A DNA stretch of 14,355 nucleotides from DASVDK01 sp036381125 [NCBI: Thermodesulfobacteriota bacterium] (GCA_036381125.1 DASVDK010000352.1:1-14355); one strand, 5' to 3'; positions 1 to 11,383 are shown, counted from the first letter of the stretch. Translations and numbers: made by a program. The notes: generated from the letters alone by a model not told the origin.

Positions 1-58
1 CCGACAACGGACGAGCCGATCCGGCCGCCGGCGGCCGGATCGGCTCGTCCGTTGTCGG
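1..58. repeat. Perfect 29+29 bp palindrome with no spacer at the window start
   Basis: Bases 1-29 are the exact reverse complement of bases 30-58, with no mismatch and no loop. The outer ends are CCGACAACGG and CCGTTGTCGG, and the centre is GCCGGC. It lies in the open coxD frame, and no T-tract is visible on either strand, so it does not look like a standard intrinsic terminator. A zero-spacer perfect palindrome at the first base is typical of a fold-back artefact at a contig end. A real hairpin or recombination site cannot be excluded. Confidence 0.95.
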
Positions 59-340
59 CCGCGTCGCCGGGTCGGCGGCCGCGAGCGCGACGAAGACCCC
101 CAGCAGGAGGACGCCGGCGAGGAGGGCGAGCCAGTTGGCCGCGCGCTGCTCGACCAGGTGCATGAAGAAGAGGGCGACGAGCAGCGCCTTGCCCGCGGCG
201 ATCACGAGGGCGATCGGCGTCGAGAAGGGGCCGAGGTGGACGAACGAGAGGAGGAGCGTGAGGGTCGTGAGCGCCAGGAGGGCGATCCAGGTGGCGACGT
301 AGCCGCCGACCGAGACGTGGACGTGGACGCGGTGTGCCAT
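1..340 (-). CDS. coxD: Cytochrome c oxidase subunit IV (prokaryotic COX4 family), partial, 3' end beyond the window
   Basis: Small membrane subunit of the heme-copper oxidase, thought to help assemble or stabilise the CoxA core. The frame opens at an ATG 8 nt after the coxC stop, with a purine-rich GAGGGGG just upstream, and reads 113 codons to base 1 without a stop. The protein starts with a His-rich MAHRVHVHVSVGGY. Three hydrophobic segments follow, at about residues 13-33, 41-60 and 70-89. The second ends in FFMHL, the hallmark of this family in small oxidase subunits. Family members are usually near 100 residues, so the gene should end about here. The last 20 or so residues are instead encoded by the perfect palindrome at 1-58, are Pro/Arg-rich, and may not be genuine. 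The assignment rests on FFMHL, topology and position after coxC. Confidence 0.82.
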   Translation of the reverse strand, partial: MAHRVHVHVSVGGYVATWIALLALTTLTLLLSFVHLGPFSTPIALVIAAGKALLVALFFMHLVEQRAANWLALLAGVLLLGVFVALAAADPATRPTTDEPIRPPAAGSARPLS

Positions 341-348
341 GGGCCCCC

Positions 349-981
349 TCAGTGGATCAGGTAGAACATCGGCCAGAGGAAGAGCCAGATGATGTCGACG
401 AAGTGCCAGTACATCGCGCCGAGCTCGAGCGGCGTGTCGCCGTCGGGGCCGAAGCGGCCGCGCAGGGCGAGCCAGGCGAGCCACGCGAGGACGATCATCC
501 CGATGAGGACGTGGAGCGCGTGGAGGCCGGTCATCAGGTAGTAGAGGCTGAAGAAGACCTGCGCCCCTCGATCGGGCATCCCGGCGTACCGGTAGTAGGT
601 GCCCGGGTAGAGCCCCTCGCGGAAGTGCGCCGAGTACTCGACCCCCTTGAGGACGAGGAAGAGCGCGCCCATCGCGAGCGCCAGGGCGAGAAGGCCGCCG
701 GCAAGGCGGCCGAGCGCCCGGCGTGCGGCCGCCAGGCTCAGCGCGACGACGAGGCTGCTCGTCACCAGGACGTACGTGTTGGCGGTCCCGAGCGTCAGGT
801 CCGTGAGGCGCGTCGCCCCGGCGAACGCCGCCGGATAGGTGGTCCGGTACGCGGCGTAGAGGGCGAAGAGGGCGCCGAAGAGCAGCATCTCGCTCACGAG
901 GAAGACCCACATGCCGAGCCGCGCCGCGTGAGCCTGCTTCGCGCGGTCCTCGAACTGGAACCTCAGCGTCGGCTCCCACAC
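349..981 (-). CDS. coxC: Cytochrome c oxidase subunit III
   Basis: Integral membrane subunit III of the caa3-type oxidase, 210 residues, which stabilises the catalytic subunit. Family motifs are clear: RLGMWVFLVSEMLLFG in helix 1, LGTANTYVLVTSS in helix 2, KGVEY after helix 3, FFSLYYLMTGLHALHVLIG in helix 4, and YWHFVDIIWLFLWPMFYLI in helix 5. I count about five membrane helices, the short form of the family rather than the seven-helix form. The start is a GTG, 4 nt after the coxA stop, supported by a GGAGG at 991-995 with a 9-nt spacer. The next gene, coxD, follows after 8 nt. Translation is probably coupled to coxA. Confidence 0.95.
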   Translation of the reverse strand: MWEPTLRFQFEDRAKQAHAARLGMWVFLVSEMLLFGALFALYAAYRTTYPAAFAGATRLTDLTLGTANTYVLVTSSLVVALSLAAARRALGRLAGGLLALALAMGALFLVLKGVEYSAHFREGLYPGTYYRYAGMPDRGAQVFFSLYYLMTGLHALHVLIGMIVLAWLAWLALRGRFGPDGDTPLELGAMYWHFVDIIWLFLWPMFYLIH

Positions 982-985
982 GGCG

Positions 986-3605
<2,620 letters not shown>

Positions 3606-3609
<4 letters not shown>

Positions 3610-4412
3610 GGCGCCGCCTCCCGCCGCCGCTCGCGCCGCCAGAGGAGGCCGATGAGGGTGCCGAGGGCGACGAGGACGACCGCCCCGCCGCCCCGGAGGA
3701 CGCCGAGCACGTAGATGCCGTACCGGCGCGTCGCGGGGTCGTACCGGTAGCAGCGCATGAGGAAGCGCTCCACGGCGGAGCCGGTCCGCCCGGCCGAGGC
3801 CTCGAGGAGGGCGAGCCGCAGGTCGCGCGGCTCGTGCGCGATCCCGTACAGGTAGCGGGAGACACGGCCGTCGGGCGTGAGCACCACCACCGCGGCCGCG
3901 TGCGCGAACTGGTCGCTTCGCGGGTCGTAGCGGTAGCGGAAGCCGACCGCGTCCGCGACCGCGCGAATGGCCGGCTCGCGGCCCACCAGGAAGGGCCAGG
4001 CCTCGCGTCCCTCCGGCTGCCCGAGGCGGGCGAGCACCGCCTGCTGCTGCCGGCCGGCGTCGTAGGGGCCGTCGCGCGGGTCGATGCTCACGGTGACGGC
4101 CCGGTACTGCTCGCCGAGCCGCCAGCCGAGGGCGCCGAGCCCGTCGGCGACGCCCCGGAGGTTCAGCGGGCAGAGCTGCGCGCAGCGGTAGTAGGCGAGG
4201 ACGAGGACGACCGGCGTACGGGCGTCGAGGGCGGCGCCGAGGCGAACGGTCCGGCCCGCGGCGTCCTCGAAGGGAAGGTCGAGCGGCAGGCGGGCGCCGA
4301 GCCGCTCGTCGATGCCGATCCCCTCGAGGACCGGCGGGGCGGCGTCGTGCGCGCGGGCGGGACCGGCAAGGCAGGCGACGAGGGCGAGCGCCGCGAGCGC
4401 GTACGCCGTCAT
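3606..4412 (-). CDS. sco: SCO1/SenC-family copper chaperone with C-terminal membrane anchor
   Basis: Thioredoxin-fold protein (268 aa) expected to deliver copper to, or reduce, the CuA cysteines of the adjacent CoxB. A signal-like hydrophobic stretch at 1-20 ends in ARAH, giving a plausible signal peptidase site. The metal site is visible: C77-x3-C81 in YYRCAQLCPLNL, and H171 in DQFAHAAAV. The SIDPRD strand-turn of the family is at 109-114. After the fold comes a C-terminal extension with MRCYRYDP (C221) and a membrane helix at about 233-257, followed by a basic tail. Canonical Sco proteins are anchored at the N-terminus. To my memory, the C-terminal helix form is frequent beside ACIII operons. 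The start ATG overlaps the upstream small gene's stop (ATGA); the longer frame upstream is not needed. Confidence 0.94.
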
Positions 4413-4774
4413 CGCCGCGCCTCCTCCACGACGAGGCGCATGGCCTCGTCGATGGGGATCCGGGCGAGGCCCCGCCGCCGGTCGGCCCACCCGTAGCGCG
4501 ACAGCTCGCGTCGCTTGGCCTCGGCGAGCCGCTGCCCGTAGCGGTCCCGCTCGATGAGGGTCTGGTCGATCATGCCGACGTCGCGGGGGGACGCCGGGTT
4601 CACGGAGGCCGGCTGGCCGAGGGGCGGCGTCTCGTAGCGGAGCGCCATGCGCCAGGAGGCGAGGACCCCGGCCCCGCCGACGACGAGCGCGACGGCCAGG
4701 ATGGCGAGGAGCGCTCGCCACGACAGGCGGTCCTTCTCCTGGCGGACCAGCGGGTTCGCTGCCGGCGGCGTCAC
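4409..4774 (-). CDS. Small single-helix membrane protein of unknown function between actF and sco
   Basis: A 121-residue protein starting at a GTG that overlaps the actF stop (GTGA) and ending in an ATGA overlap with sco. It therefore sits inside the respiratory operon and is very likely translated. Residues 1-19 are polar. One membrane helix spans about 20-40 (LLAILAVALVVGGAGVLAS), followed by an approximately 80-residue soluble part, probably periplasmic. The C-terminal end carries YGWADRRRG (94-102) and RIPIDEAM (105-112). I recall a similar YGW-D...G...RIPI..AM ending in unnamed proteins encoded near sco and oxidase genes, but cannot check that here. No metal-binding CxxC or heme motif is present; the protein has no cysteine. 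A role in oxidase or ACIII assembly, or as an accessory subunit, is inference from position. Confidence 0.8.
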   Translation of the reverse strand: MTPPAANPLVRQEKDRLSWRALLAILAVALVVGGAGVLASWRMALRYETPPLGQPASVNPASPRDVGMIDQTLIERDRYGQRLAEAKRRELSRYGWADRRRGLARIPIDEAMRLVVEEARR

Positions 4775-5934
4775 GACGTCTCGAACCTCAGCGCTGCGGC
4801 GAGCGAGGGGTCGCTCGCCGGAACCAGGGCGACGCCGCGCAGCCGCCAGCCGCCGAAGGCCACGGCGACGCCGACCACGCCGGCGAGGGCGGCGAGGTCG
4901 AGCCAGTGCGGTCTCGCCCCATCGGGGTGGAGGGTCGGCACGACGAGCCAGTAGACGTCGAGGTAGTGGAGCGCGATGAGCCACCAGGCGACGGCGCCGA
5001 GCGCCGCCGGGCGGCGCTTGAGGCGCCAGGAGAGGAGCGCCGCGAACGGCAGGGCGAAGTGCCCGACCGCGAGCGCGCCGGCGACCGCGCCCCAGGAGCC
5101 CCGGAGGCGGAGGGCGTACCAGGACACGTCCTCGGGGACGTCGCCGATCCAGATGATGAAGAACTGCGCGTAGGCGATGTAGGCCCAGAAGATGACGAAC
5201 GTGAGGAGGAGCTTGCCGAGGGCGTGGTAGTGCTCGACGGTGACGAGCCCCTCGAGGCGCCGTGCGCGCTCGGCCCGCCGGGCCAGCACGGTCACCAGGG
5301 CGATGGCGCCGACGAACCCGCCGGCGAACACGTAGATGCCGTAGATCGTCGAGTACCACTCGGGCTCGAGCGACATGAGCCAGTCGAACGCGGCGAAGGT
5401 GAGGGCGAGGGCGACGAACGGCAGCCCCCCGCCGCTGAGACGCCGCTGCCGCGCGACGAGGGCCGCCGCGTCGCCGCCGCCGTCCTGGGCCGCGGACCAG
5501 CGGCGCAGGCACGCCCCGACGCCGATCCAGATCGCGAAGTAGGCGACCGTCCGGATCACGAAGAACGGGACGTTGAGATAGGGGGCCTTGTGCCGGACGA
5601 GCTCGCGCAGGTGGGGCGCCAGCCCGTCGAGCGGCGGCACCCAGGGGTAGAGGGCCGGCATGGCGACGAGCACCGGCAGCGCGAGGAGCGCGAGCGCCGG
5701 CAGCGTCGCGGCGACCGTCTCGGTGAGCCGGCGCAGGGTCACGAACCAGGCGCCTCCGGCCACGTGGGCGATCATGACGAAGAGGAGCGCCCCGACGGCC
5801 AGCGTGGTCGCGAAGGCGAACGCCGTGAGATACGAGAAGGCGGCCTGCCGGGGATCGGCCAGGGCGCCGAGGAGCGTCGCCGCGAGCCCCGCGACGCCCG
5901 CGACGAGCCAGACCCGGACGGTCCGCCCGCTCAC
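4771..5934 (-). CDS. actF: Alternative complex III subunit ActF (NrfD-like quinol-oxidising membrane subunit)
   Basis: Polytopic membrane subunit (387 aa) of ACIII, paralogous to ActC and of the NrfD/PsrC type. I count about ten helices, near 7-26, 33-57, 76-97, 121-143, 170-187, 196-217, 240-263, 281-302, 309-333 and 346-363. Recognisable ActF segments include HKAPYLNVPFFVIRTVAYF, FDWLMSLEPEWYSTIYGIY, YAQFFIIWIGDVPEDVSWY and ALHYLDVYWLVVPTLHPDG. In known ACIII structures ActC and ActF lie side by side in the membrane and have been proposed as quinone-binding and proton-path subunits. The start GTG overlaps the actE stop (GTGA), and the end overlaps the next small gene in the same way, so it appears translationally coupled on both sides. 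Confidence 0.95.
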   Translation of the reverse strand: MSGRTVRVWLVAGVAGLAATLLGALADPRQAAFSYLTAFAFATTLAVGALLFVMIAHVAGGAWFVTLRRLTETVAATLPALALLALPVLVAMPALYPWVPPLDGLAPHLRELVRHKAPYLNVPFFVIRTVAYFAIWIGVGACLRRWSAAQDGGGDAAALVARQRRLSGGGLPFVALALTFAAFDWLMSLEPEWYSTIYGIYVFAGGFVGAIALVTVLARRAERARRLEGLVTVEHYHALGKLLLTFVIFWAYIAYAQFFIIWIGDVPEDVSWYALRLRGSWGAVAGALAVGHFALPFAALLSWRLKRRPAALGAVAWWLIALHYLDVYWLVVPTLHPDGARPHWLDLAALAGVVGVAVAFGGWRLRGVALVPASDPSLAAALRFETS

Positions 5935-6533
5935 CGCACGGCCTCCACGCGCCGCCGGAGGTCGGGCGCCAGCCGGTCGACCGTCACGCCCTGGGCGAGC
6001 TGGAGCGCCCGCAGGTAGGCGACGACCCCCCAGCGCTCCTCGACCGACAGCTCGTGGGCGTACGAGGGCATGAGGCCGTACCCCTCGCGGATGACGCGGT
6101 AGACGCGGCCCGGCGGGAACGCCCGCACGGCGGCGTCGACGAGCGACGGCGGGCGCCTCAGCGCCATCTTGGCGGCGACGGCGCTCTCGCCGTCGGCGGC
6201 CACGCCGTGGCAGGCGGCGCAGAAGACGTCGAACCGGTCGCGGCCGCGCTCGACGAGCGCGCGGGTGACCGGGATCGGGATCCGGTCCACGTACGCGCCG
6301 TCCCGCATGCCCTGCGTGAGGGCCGGTTGCCCGACGATCCGGTCGCGCGGGACGGTCCCGGCGGGCGGCGGCTGCATGACGCGGCCGTCGGCGAAGAAGC
6401 GGCTCCGCCCGTAGGGGTCGTAACGCGGCTGCTCGAGCATCCGCGCGAGGTCCGGCTGCCAGTCCTCCTGGACGCGCTGGCAGCCGGCCGCGAGGACCAG
6501 GGAGGCGGCGAGGAGGAGGGCGGCGCCGTGCAC
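5931..6533 (-). CDS. actE: Alternative complex III subunit ActE, monoheme cytochrome c lipoprotein
   Basis: Periplasm-facing monoheme cytochrome c (200 aa) of ACIII. The N-terminus is a lipoprotein signal ending in LVLAAGC, so C18 is the likely lipidated residue and membrane anchor. The heme motif C105-A-A-C108-H109 and probable axial M155 in GLMPSYAHELS are clear. The segment RMLEQPRYDPYGRSRFFADGR and the phrase MQPPPAGTVPRD are typical of ActE or ActE-like cytochromes. The start is a GTG, 4 nt after the actD stop. No upstream alternative is needed, because the signal begins directly. The heme is expected to pass electrons from the complex towards the oxidase or its cytochrome c domain. It overlaps actF by GTGA. 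Confidence 0.95.
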   Translation of the reverse strand: MHGAALLLAASLVLAAGCQRVQEDWQPDLARMLEQPRYDPYGRSRFFADGRVMQPPPAGTVPRDRIVGQPALTQGMRDGAYVDRIPIPVTRALVERGRDRFDVFCAACHGVAADGESAVAAKMALRRPPSLVDAAVRAFPPGRVYRVIREGYGLMPSYAHELSVEERWGVVAYLRALQLAQGVTVDRLAPDLRRRVEAVR

Positions 6534-6537
6534 GGCC

Positions 6538-7059
6538 TCAGCCCGTCCGCACGACGCGCGCGGCGCCGGCCTCGAGGAGGTCGCGCGCGCTTCGCTCGTG
6601 GTCGAACCGCGGGTCGGCGTCGTCGATCCCGACGAAGTAGCGGTCGATCGAAGCCCGCTCGAACCCCTCGGCCTCGAACACGGGCCTCCAGAGCGCCGGC
6701 AGCCCGGCGCGGAGCAGGAGCGTGACGAGGGCGGCGAAGGCGGCGAAGAGGATCCCGAGCTCGAACGTGATCGGCACGAAGGCCGGAACGGCGTGAGCCG
6801 GCCGGCCGCCCACGTTGAGGGGGTAGTCGACGGCGTTCGGCCACCACTGGATCAGGTACCCCGAGGCGGCGCCGACGAGTCCCCAGACGAGCACCGCCCG
6901 CGGCAGGCGCGACCGCGGGAGGCCGAGCGCCCGGGAGGCCCCCGGGACCGGGTGGGGGGAGAACGTGTCGAGACGCTCGTAGCCGAGCCCCCGCAGGCGC
7001 CGCACCGCCTGGAGCATCGCCTCGGGCGAGGCGAACTCTCCGAGGAGCCCCGTGTGCAT
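6538..7059 (-). CDS. actD: Alternative complex III subunit ActD (DUF3341 family)
   Basis: A 173-residue membrane protein with no cofactor motif, matching ActD. A short soluble N-terminal domain (MHTGLLGEFASPEAML, then LRGLGYERLDTFSPHPVPG) is followed by two membrane helices at about 54-72 and 95-118. The loop between them carries WWPNAVDYPLNVGGRP, and a C-terminal cytoplasmic part includes RYFVGIDDADPRF. In solved ACIII structures ActD is a peripheral two-helix subunit of unclear role. It starts 3 nt after actC with the strongest Shine-Dalgarno sequence I see in the operon (AAAGGAG at 7069-7075, 9-nt spacer). That could allow independent initiation here. It ends 4 nt before actE. Confidence 0.93.
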   Translation of the reverse strand: MHTGLLGEFASPEAMLQAVRRLRGLGYERLDTFSPHPVPGASRALGLPRSRLPRAVLVWGLVGAASGYLIQWWPNAVDYPLNVGGRPAHAVPAFVPITFELGILFAAFAALVTLLLRAGLPALWRPVFEAEGFERASIDRYFVGIDDADPRFDHERSARDLLEAGAARVVRTG

Positions 7060-7062
7060 GGC

Positions 7063-8445
7063 TCACCGCTCCTTTCGCTCGAGCTCGTGCGTCAGCTCCT
7101 TGAGCTCGCTGATGGGGACGAACGGGACGAACCGGAGGAAGAGCACGAAGAGGAAGACGAAGAGGGCGAGCGTCCCGGACAGGATCGAGAGGTCGACCCA
7201 GGTCGGCCTGTACACGGCCCAGGCGGAGGGCAGGAAATCGCGTGACAGGGAGCCGACGATGATCATGAAGCGCTCGGTCCACATGCCGACGTTGATCAGG
7301 AGCGAGGCGACGAAGAGGACGGCGGCGTTCGTCCGGAGCGACCCGGCCCAGAAGAGCTGCGGCACGAGGACGTTGCAGACGATCATGAGCCAGTACATCG
7401 GCGCGTACGGGCCGCGCGGGAAGTTCACGAGGAACGTGTACATCTCGAACGGGTTGCCGCTGTACCAGGCGACGAAGACCTCGGTCAGGTAGCTGTACGC
7501 CACGATGAGGCCGGTCGCGAGGAGGAGCTTGGCCACGTTGTCGAGGTGCCGGGCGGTGATCACGTGCTGGAGCCCGAAGAGCGAGCGGATCGGGACGAGG
7601 AGCGTCACGACCATCGCGAAGCCGGAGTAGATCGCGCCGACGACGAAGTAGGGGGGGAAGATCGTCGAGTGCCACCCGGGAAGCTGGGTGATCGCGAAGT
7701 CGAGGCTCACGATGTTGTGCACCGAGACGACGAGCGGCGTGGCGAGGCCGGCCAGCAGGCCGTACGCCACCCGGTAGTGGTGCCAGTCCCGGCCGGACCC
7801 CTGCCAGCCGAGGGCGAAGACCCCGTAGAGGCGGCGCCGCAGCCGCCCCGGGACGCGGTCGCGCGCCGCGGCCAGGTCGGGGATGAGCCCCGTGTACCAG
7901 AAGAGCAGCGACACCGTGAAGTAGGTGCCGACGGCGGCGGCGTCCCAGGGGAGCGCGCTCTTGAAGTTCGGCCAGACCCCCATCGTCGCCGGGTAGGGGG
8001 CGAGCCAGTAGAAGAACCAGGGCCGTCCGAGGTGGATGAGCGGGAAGAGGGCGGCGTTCAGGACCGCGAAGAGCGTCATCGCCTCGGCCACACGGTTGAT
8101 CGACGTCCGCCACGACTGCTGCAGCAGGAGGAGGAAGGCGGAGATGAACGTCCCGGCGTGCCCGATCCCGATCCACCAGACGAAGTTGGTGATGGCGAAC
8201 GCCCACGCGACCGGGATGCTGTTCCCCCACACGCCGATGCCGACGGCCACGGTGTAGCTCACGGCGAAGAGGAGGAGGAGGACGCCGCCCCCGGAGAGCG
8301 CGAGGAGGACGAGCCACGCGCGCGATCGCGTCCAGAGGTGGCGCAGGAGCTGGTCGGTGATCGGCCCTTCGCGGGGCCGGCCGACGAGGACCGGGTGGAA
8401 CGGCTCGGGGCGGGCGGTGCCGGGACGTGCGGCCGTCTGCGCCAT
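7063..8445 (-). CDS. actC: Alternative complex III subunit ActC (NrfD/PsrC-like membrane subunit)
   Basis: Large polytopic subunit (460 aa) of ACIII, of the polysulfide reductase NrfD family, bearing the probable quinol oxidation site near the ActB clusters. The N-terminus has the usual polar lead, [19 protein letters not shown]. Diagnostic segments include [38 protein letters not shown] (H96), [19 protein letters not shown] (H138), [19 protein letters not shown] and [13 protein letters not shown]. About ten helices are expected. The start ATG lies 4 nt beyond the actB stop, and the end is 3 nt before actD. Length and motifs are normal for the family, and nothing suggests truncation. Confidence 0.97.
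   Translation of the reverse strand: MAQTAARPGTARPEPFHPVLVGRPREGPITDQLLRHLWTRSRAWLVLLALSGGGVLLLLFAVSYTVAVGIGVWGNSIPVAWAFAITNFVWWIGIGHAGTFISAFLLLLQQSWRTSINRVAEAMTLFAVLNAALFPLIHLGRPWFFYWLAPYPATMGVWPNFKSALPWDAAAVGTYFTVSLLFWYTGLIPDLAAARDRVPGRLRRRLYGVFALGWQGSGRDWHHYRVAYGLLAGLATPLVVSVHNIVSLDFAITQLPGWHSTIFPPYFVVGAIYSGFAMVVTLLVPIRSLFGLQHVITARHLDNVAKLLLATGLIVAYSYLTEVFVAWYSGNPFEMYTFLVNFPRGPYAPMYWLMIVCNVLVPQLFWAGSLRTNAAVLFVASLLINVGMWTERFMIIVGSLSRDFLPSAWAVYRPTWVDLSILSGTLALFVFLFVLFLRFVPFVPISELKELTHELERKER
7069..7075 (-). promoter_or_regulatory. Strong ribosome binding site for actD
   Basis: Reads AAAGGAG on the minus strand, 9 nt before the actD ATG, inside the last codons of actC. It is a closer match to the anti-Shine-Dalgarno than the sites before the other genes, several of which rely on stop-start overlap. 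Confidence 0.75.
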
Positions 8446-8449
8446 GGCG

Positions 8450-11383
8450 TCAGGTCAGCTCCGGGTTCGGGTTGGTGAGCCGCGCGAGGTACCGGACCCG
8501 CGGCTCGGTCCCGAGCTCCTCGAGCACGGCATAGGCGCGGGGCTGCCGCCTGAGGCGCGCGACGTCGGTGCGGGGATCGTCGATCCGGCCGAAGACGATC
8601 GCACCGGTGGGGCAGGCCTGGGCGCACGCCGTCGTGAATCCGCCGTCCGGCGCCGGCCGTCCTTCGATGCGCGCCTCGATCTCGTGCCGGCGTATCCGCT
8701 GGACGCAGAACGTGCACTTCTCCATCACGCCCCGGGCGCGGACCGTGACGTCCGGGTTCATCGCCATCTTCTGGGTCTCCGTCCGGTCGGCGTTGTAGTC
8801 GAACCAGTTGAACCGTCGCACCTTGTACGGGCAGTTGTTCGAGCAGAAGCGGGTGCCGATGCAGCGGTTGTAGACCTGCTCGTTGAGGCCGTCGGGGCTG
8901 TGCACCGTCGCGTTCACCGGGCAGACGTACTCGCAGGGCGCCCGCTCGCAGTGCTGGCAGAGCATCGGCAGCATCGAGACGGCGGGCGAGTCCGGATCGC
9001 CCTCGTCGTAGCGATCGATCCGCAGCCAGTGCATCTCGCGGCTGCCGAGCACCCCGTCCCGGCCGACGACCGGGACGTTGTTCTCCGCCTGACAGGCGAC
9101 GACGCAGGCGCTGCACCCGCTGCAGACCGTGAGGTCGATGGTCATCCCCCACTGCACGCCCTCGTACCGGTGCGGCTCGTAGAGGGTCTGCACCGGACGC
9201 GGTTGCGCCGGGGCCGCGCGAGGGGCCTCCCGGTACTCGGCGAGCGTCGCCCGGCGCACGATCGCCCGGCCCTGCGCCGACCGGTGGGGCTGGGTGACCG
9301 CGAGCCGGTGGCGCGCGGGCCGCCGCGCCGGCGGCATGACCGGCGACGGCGGCGCCTCGCGACCGACGACCGGCGTGAGGGCGAGCCCGCCGGAGAAGAA
9401 GGGGCTCTCGCCGGCGAGGAACAGCCCGAAGGCGTTCACGCCGACGCCGCGCGCGACCGCCTCCGCGCCGTCACGGCCGTAGCCGAGGGCGAGCGAGACC
9501 GCGTCGTCGGCCTGGCCCGGCTGGACGAGGACCGGCGCGCGGAGGGTCCGGCCCCGACAGGCGAGCTCGACGACCGCCTCGTTCGCGAGGCCGAGCCGCG
9601 CTGCGGTCCGGGGGCTCACGAGCGCGGCGTTGTCCCACGTGAGCTTCGTCATCGGGTCGGGCAGCTCCTGGAGCCACGGGTTGTCGGCAAAGCGGCCGTC
9701 GTAGACGCGCGCGTCCTGGACGAGGTCGAGCTCGAGCGTCCCCTCGGGCGCCGGCGCCGCCGCCGGTCCGAGCAGCGACGGCGCTCGCGCGAGGTCGATG
9801 CGAGCGTCGGCGCGCGGGAAGGCGCTGCCCGCGACGAGCCCCTCCCGCAGCGCCGCCTCGAACTCGGCGGCCGCGTCGCCCGTCGCCCGCCGGGCGTGGG
9901 TCTCGCGCAGGAGGTCGTAGGTGCTCCGGCCGGCGAGGCCGGCCAGCACGGCGAGGACGTCCGCGACGGTCCGGCCGCCGTAGAGCGGCCGGATGAGCGG
10001 CTGCACCGGCGAGAGGGTGCCGTCGCGCGCGCGCGCGTCGCCCCACGACTCGAGGTAGTGCGCCGCCGGCACGAACCAGCGGCAGTCGCGAGCGGTCTCG
10101 TTCTCGAAGAGACCGAGGTAGACGCTGTCGGCGACGCCGCGCAGGAGCCGGGGCAGCTCGAGGTCGGCCGGGGCGGTGTACGAGGGGTTCCCCTCGAGAA
10201 CGACGAGCGTCTCCACCGCGCCGGCGCGGAGCGCGTCGACGAGAGGCCCGAGCCCGTGCGACGGCTCGCCCGCCTCGAGGATCGGCGACTCGGTCCACCA
10301 GACGGTCCGCCCCACGTTGCCGAGGAGGGCGTTCACGAGGTGGGCCGCGACGTGCACGGCCGGCGGCTGCCGATCGCCGGCGACGACGAGGCCGGCGCCC
10401 GGCCGTGCCGTGAGGTCACGGGCCATCGCGCGGACCTGGTCGCCGTGCGCGGCCGGCCCGGCCGCGCGGGGCAGCGCCGCGGCGAGCCCACCTGGCGCGT
10501 CCCGGCCCAGGGCGGCGACGACCGCGGCCAGGAGCGCCAGGGCGATGCCGTGCACCTCGGCGCTCCGGGCGCGGACGCGGTGGTCGGCCAGGACGCCGGT
10601 CGGCGTCGGGGTGGCCTCGGCCACGTAGAGCCGGCTCATCCCGTCGGTCGGCCCGGCGACGCGGCGCCGCTCGGCGAGCTGCCGCGCGTACCTGAGGTGG
10701 AAGGGGCCGGAGGCGAGCAGGTCCGCGTCGAGGGCGACGACGACGTCGGCCCGCCCGAGGTCGTACTGCGCGAGGAGGGGGCGGCCGAGGAGCCGGCGGG
10801 CCGCCTCGAGCGGCGAGAGGGGGGCGAGCGGCGCGTGGAAGTGGACCTGCGCCCGGGGGTAGGCGGCGCGGACCCGGCCGAGGAGCTCGGCGACGAGCGG
10901 CGAGGAGGTCGGCTCGAGCAGGAGGTGGAGCCCCGCGCCGCCGGCCGCCGCCCACCGATGGCTGCGCGGCGCGGCGAGGCCGTACCGTTCGAGGAAGGCC
11001 GACCAGGCGCGCGGCTGGCCCCGCTCGAGGAGCGCGCGCGCGCGGTGCGGGTCGTAGAGGCCGAGGATGGACGCCTGCTCGTACGCGCCGGTCGCGCCGA
11101 GCGAGGCGGGGTGGTCCGGGTTGCCCTCGATCTTGGTCGGGCGCCCGACGTGGCTCTCGACGAGGAGGCCGGTCGCGAAGCCGTCGAGGACCATCGAGGT
11201 CGCGTAGTAGCGGGGAATTCCCGGCGTGACCTCGGGGGGCTGCGTCGCGTACGGGAGGATCTGCTCGGTGGGCGGCTCCGCACAGCCGCCGACGCCCGCC
11301 AGCGCGAGGCTCGCGCCGACCCACTCGAAGAGGGCTCGCCGCGTGAGGCCGGAGGCCCCGCTCAGCGGTGGCAGGTGGTGCAC
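8450..11383 (-). CDS. actB: Alternative complex III subunit ActB (molybdopterin-oxidoreductase-like and iron-sulfur fusion)
   Basis: Periplasmic electron-transfer subunit (977 aa) fusing a degenerate MopB-type domain to a ferredoxin-type domain. The N-terminus has a twin-arginine pattern ([11 protein letters not shown] at 15-16) leading to GVGGC34, a possible Tat-lipoprotein site. Residues of about 35-740 resemble the molybdoenzyme fold but show no N-terminal cluster cysteines or convincing Mo ligand, as is normal for ActB. The cluster domain (about 745-930) holds 15 cysteines: 754, 757, 760, 764; 809, 812, 817, 821; 841, 847, 851; 890, 893; 920, 924. This count fits three [4Fe-4S] plus one [3Fe-4S] cluster, the latter assigned to [12 protein letters not shown] chose the GTG start because GGGAG lies 8 nt upstream and it gives the Tat signal directly. 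It overlaps actA by 22 nt. The frame stays open far upstream, but that part is antisense to other genes. Confidence 0.96.
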   Translation of the reverse strand: MHHLPPLSGASGLTRRALFEWVGASLALAGVGGCAEPPTEQILPYATQPPEVTPGIPRYYATSMVLDGFATGLLVESHVGRPTKIEGNPDHPASLGATGAYEQASILGLYDPHRARALLERGQPRAWSAFLERYGLAAPRSHRWAAAGGAGLHLLLEPTSSPLVAELLGRVRAAYPRAQVHFHAPLAPLSPLEAARRLLGRPLLAQYDLGRADVVVALDADLLASGPFHLRYARQLAERRRVAGPTDGMSRLYVAEATPTPTGVLADHRVRARSAEVHGIALALLAAVVAALGRDAPGGLAAALPRAAGPAAHGDQVRAMARDLTARPGAGLVVAGDRQPPAVHVAAHLVNALLGNVGRTVWWTESPILEAGEPSHGLGPLVDALRAGAVETLVVLEGNPSYTAPADLELPRLLRGVADSVYLGLFENETARDCRWFVPAAHYLESWGDARARDGTLSPVQPLIRPLYGGRTVADVLAVLAGLAGRSTYDLLRETHARRATGDAAAEFEAALREGLVAGSAFPRADARIDLARAPSLLGPAAAPAPEGTLELDLVQDARVYDGRFADNPWLQELPDPMTKLTWDNAALVSPRTAARLGLANEAVVELACRGRTLRAPVLVQPGQADDAVSLALGYGRDGAEAVARGVGVNAFGLFLAGESPFFSGGLALTPVVGREAPPSPVMPPARRPARHRLAVTQPHRSAQGRAIVRRATLAEYREAPRAAPAQPRPVQTLYEPHRYEGVQWGMTIDLTVCSGCSACVVACQAENNVPVVGRDGVLGSREMHWLRIDRYDEGDPDSPAVSMLPMLCQHCERAPCEYVCPVNATVHSPDGLNEQVYNRCIGTRFCSNNCPYKVRRFNWFDYNADRTETQKMAMNPDVTVRARGVMEKCTFCVQRIRRHEIEARIEGRPAPDGGFTTACAQACPTGAIVFGRIDDPRTDVARLRRQPRAYAVLEELGTEPRVRYLARLTNPNPELT

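Noticed and set aside
1-58. Rho-independent terminator of the operon
   Set aside because: The stem is far too long, there is no T-tract on either strand, and coxD has no stop before it.
4906-6018. Plus-strand 370-residue open frame
   Set aside because: Antisense to actF, which has full family motifs. The plus-strand product is Arg/Glu/Gly-rich with no motif.
10023-10036. CG-dinucleotide run, and a similar one near 11034-11046
   Set aside because: Short runs inside actB codons, expected at this GC content. No sign of a functional repeat.
8450-11383. Active molybdenum enzyme (DMSO-reductase type)
   Set aside because: There is no N-terminal cluster Cys set or clear Mo ligand. The neighbours and the fusion architecture identify it as ActB.
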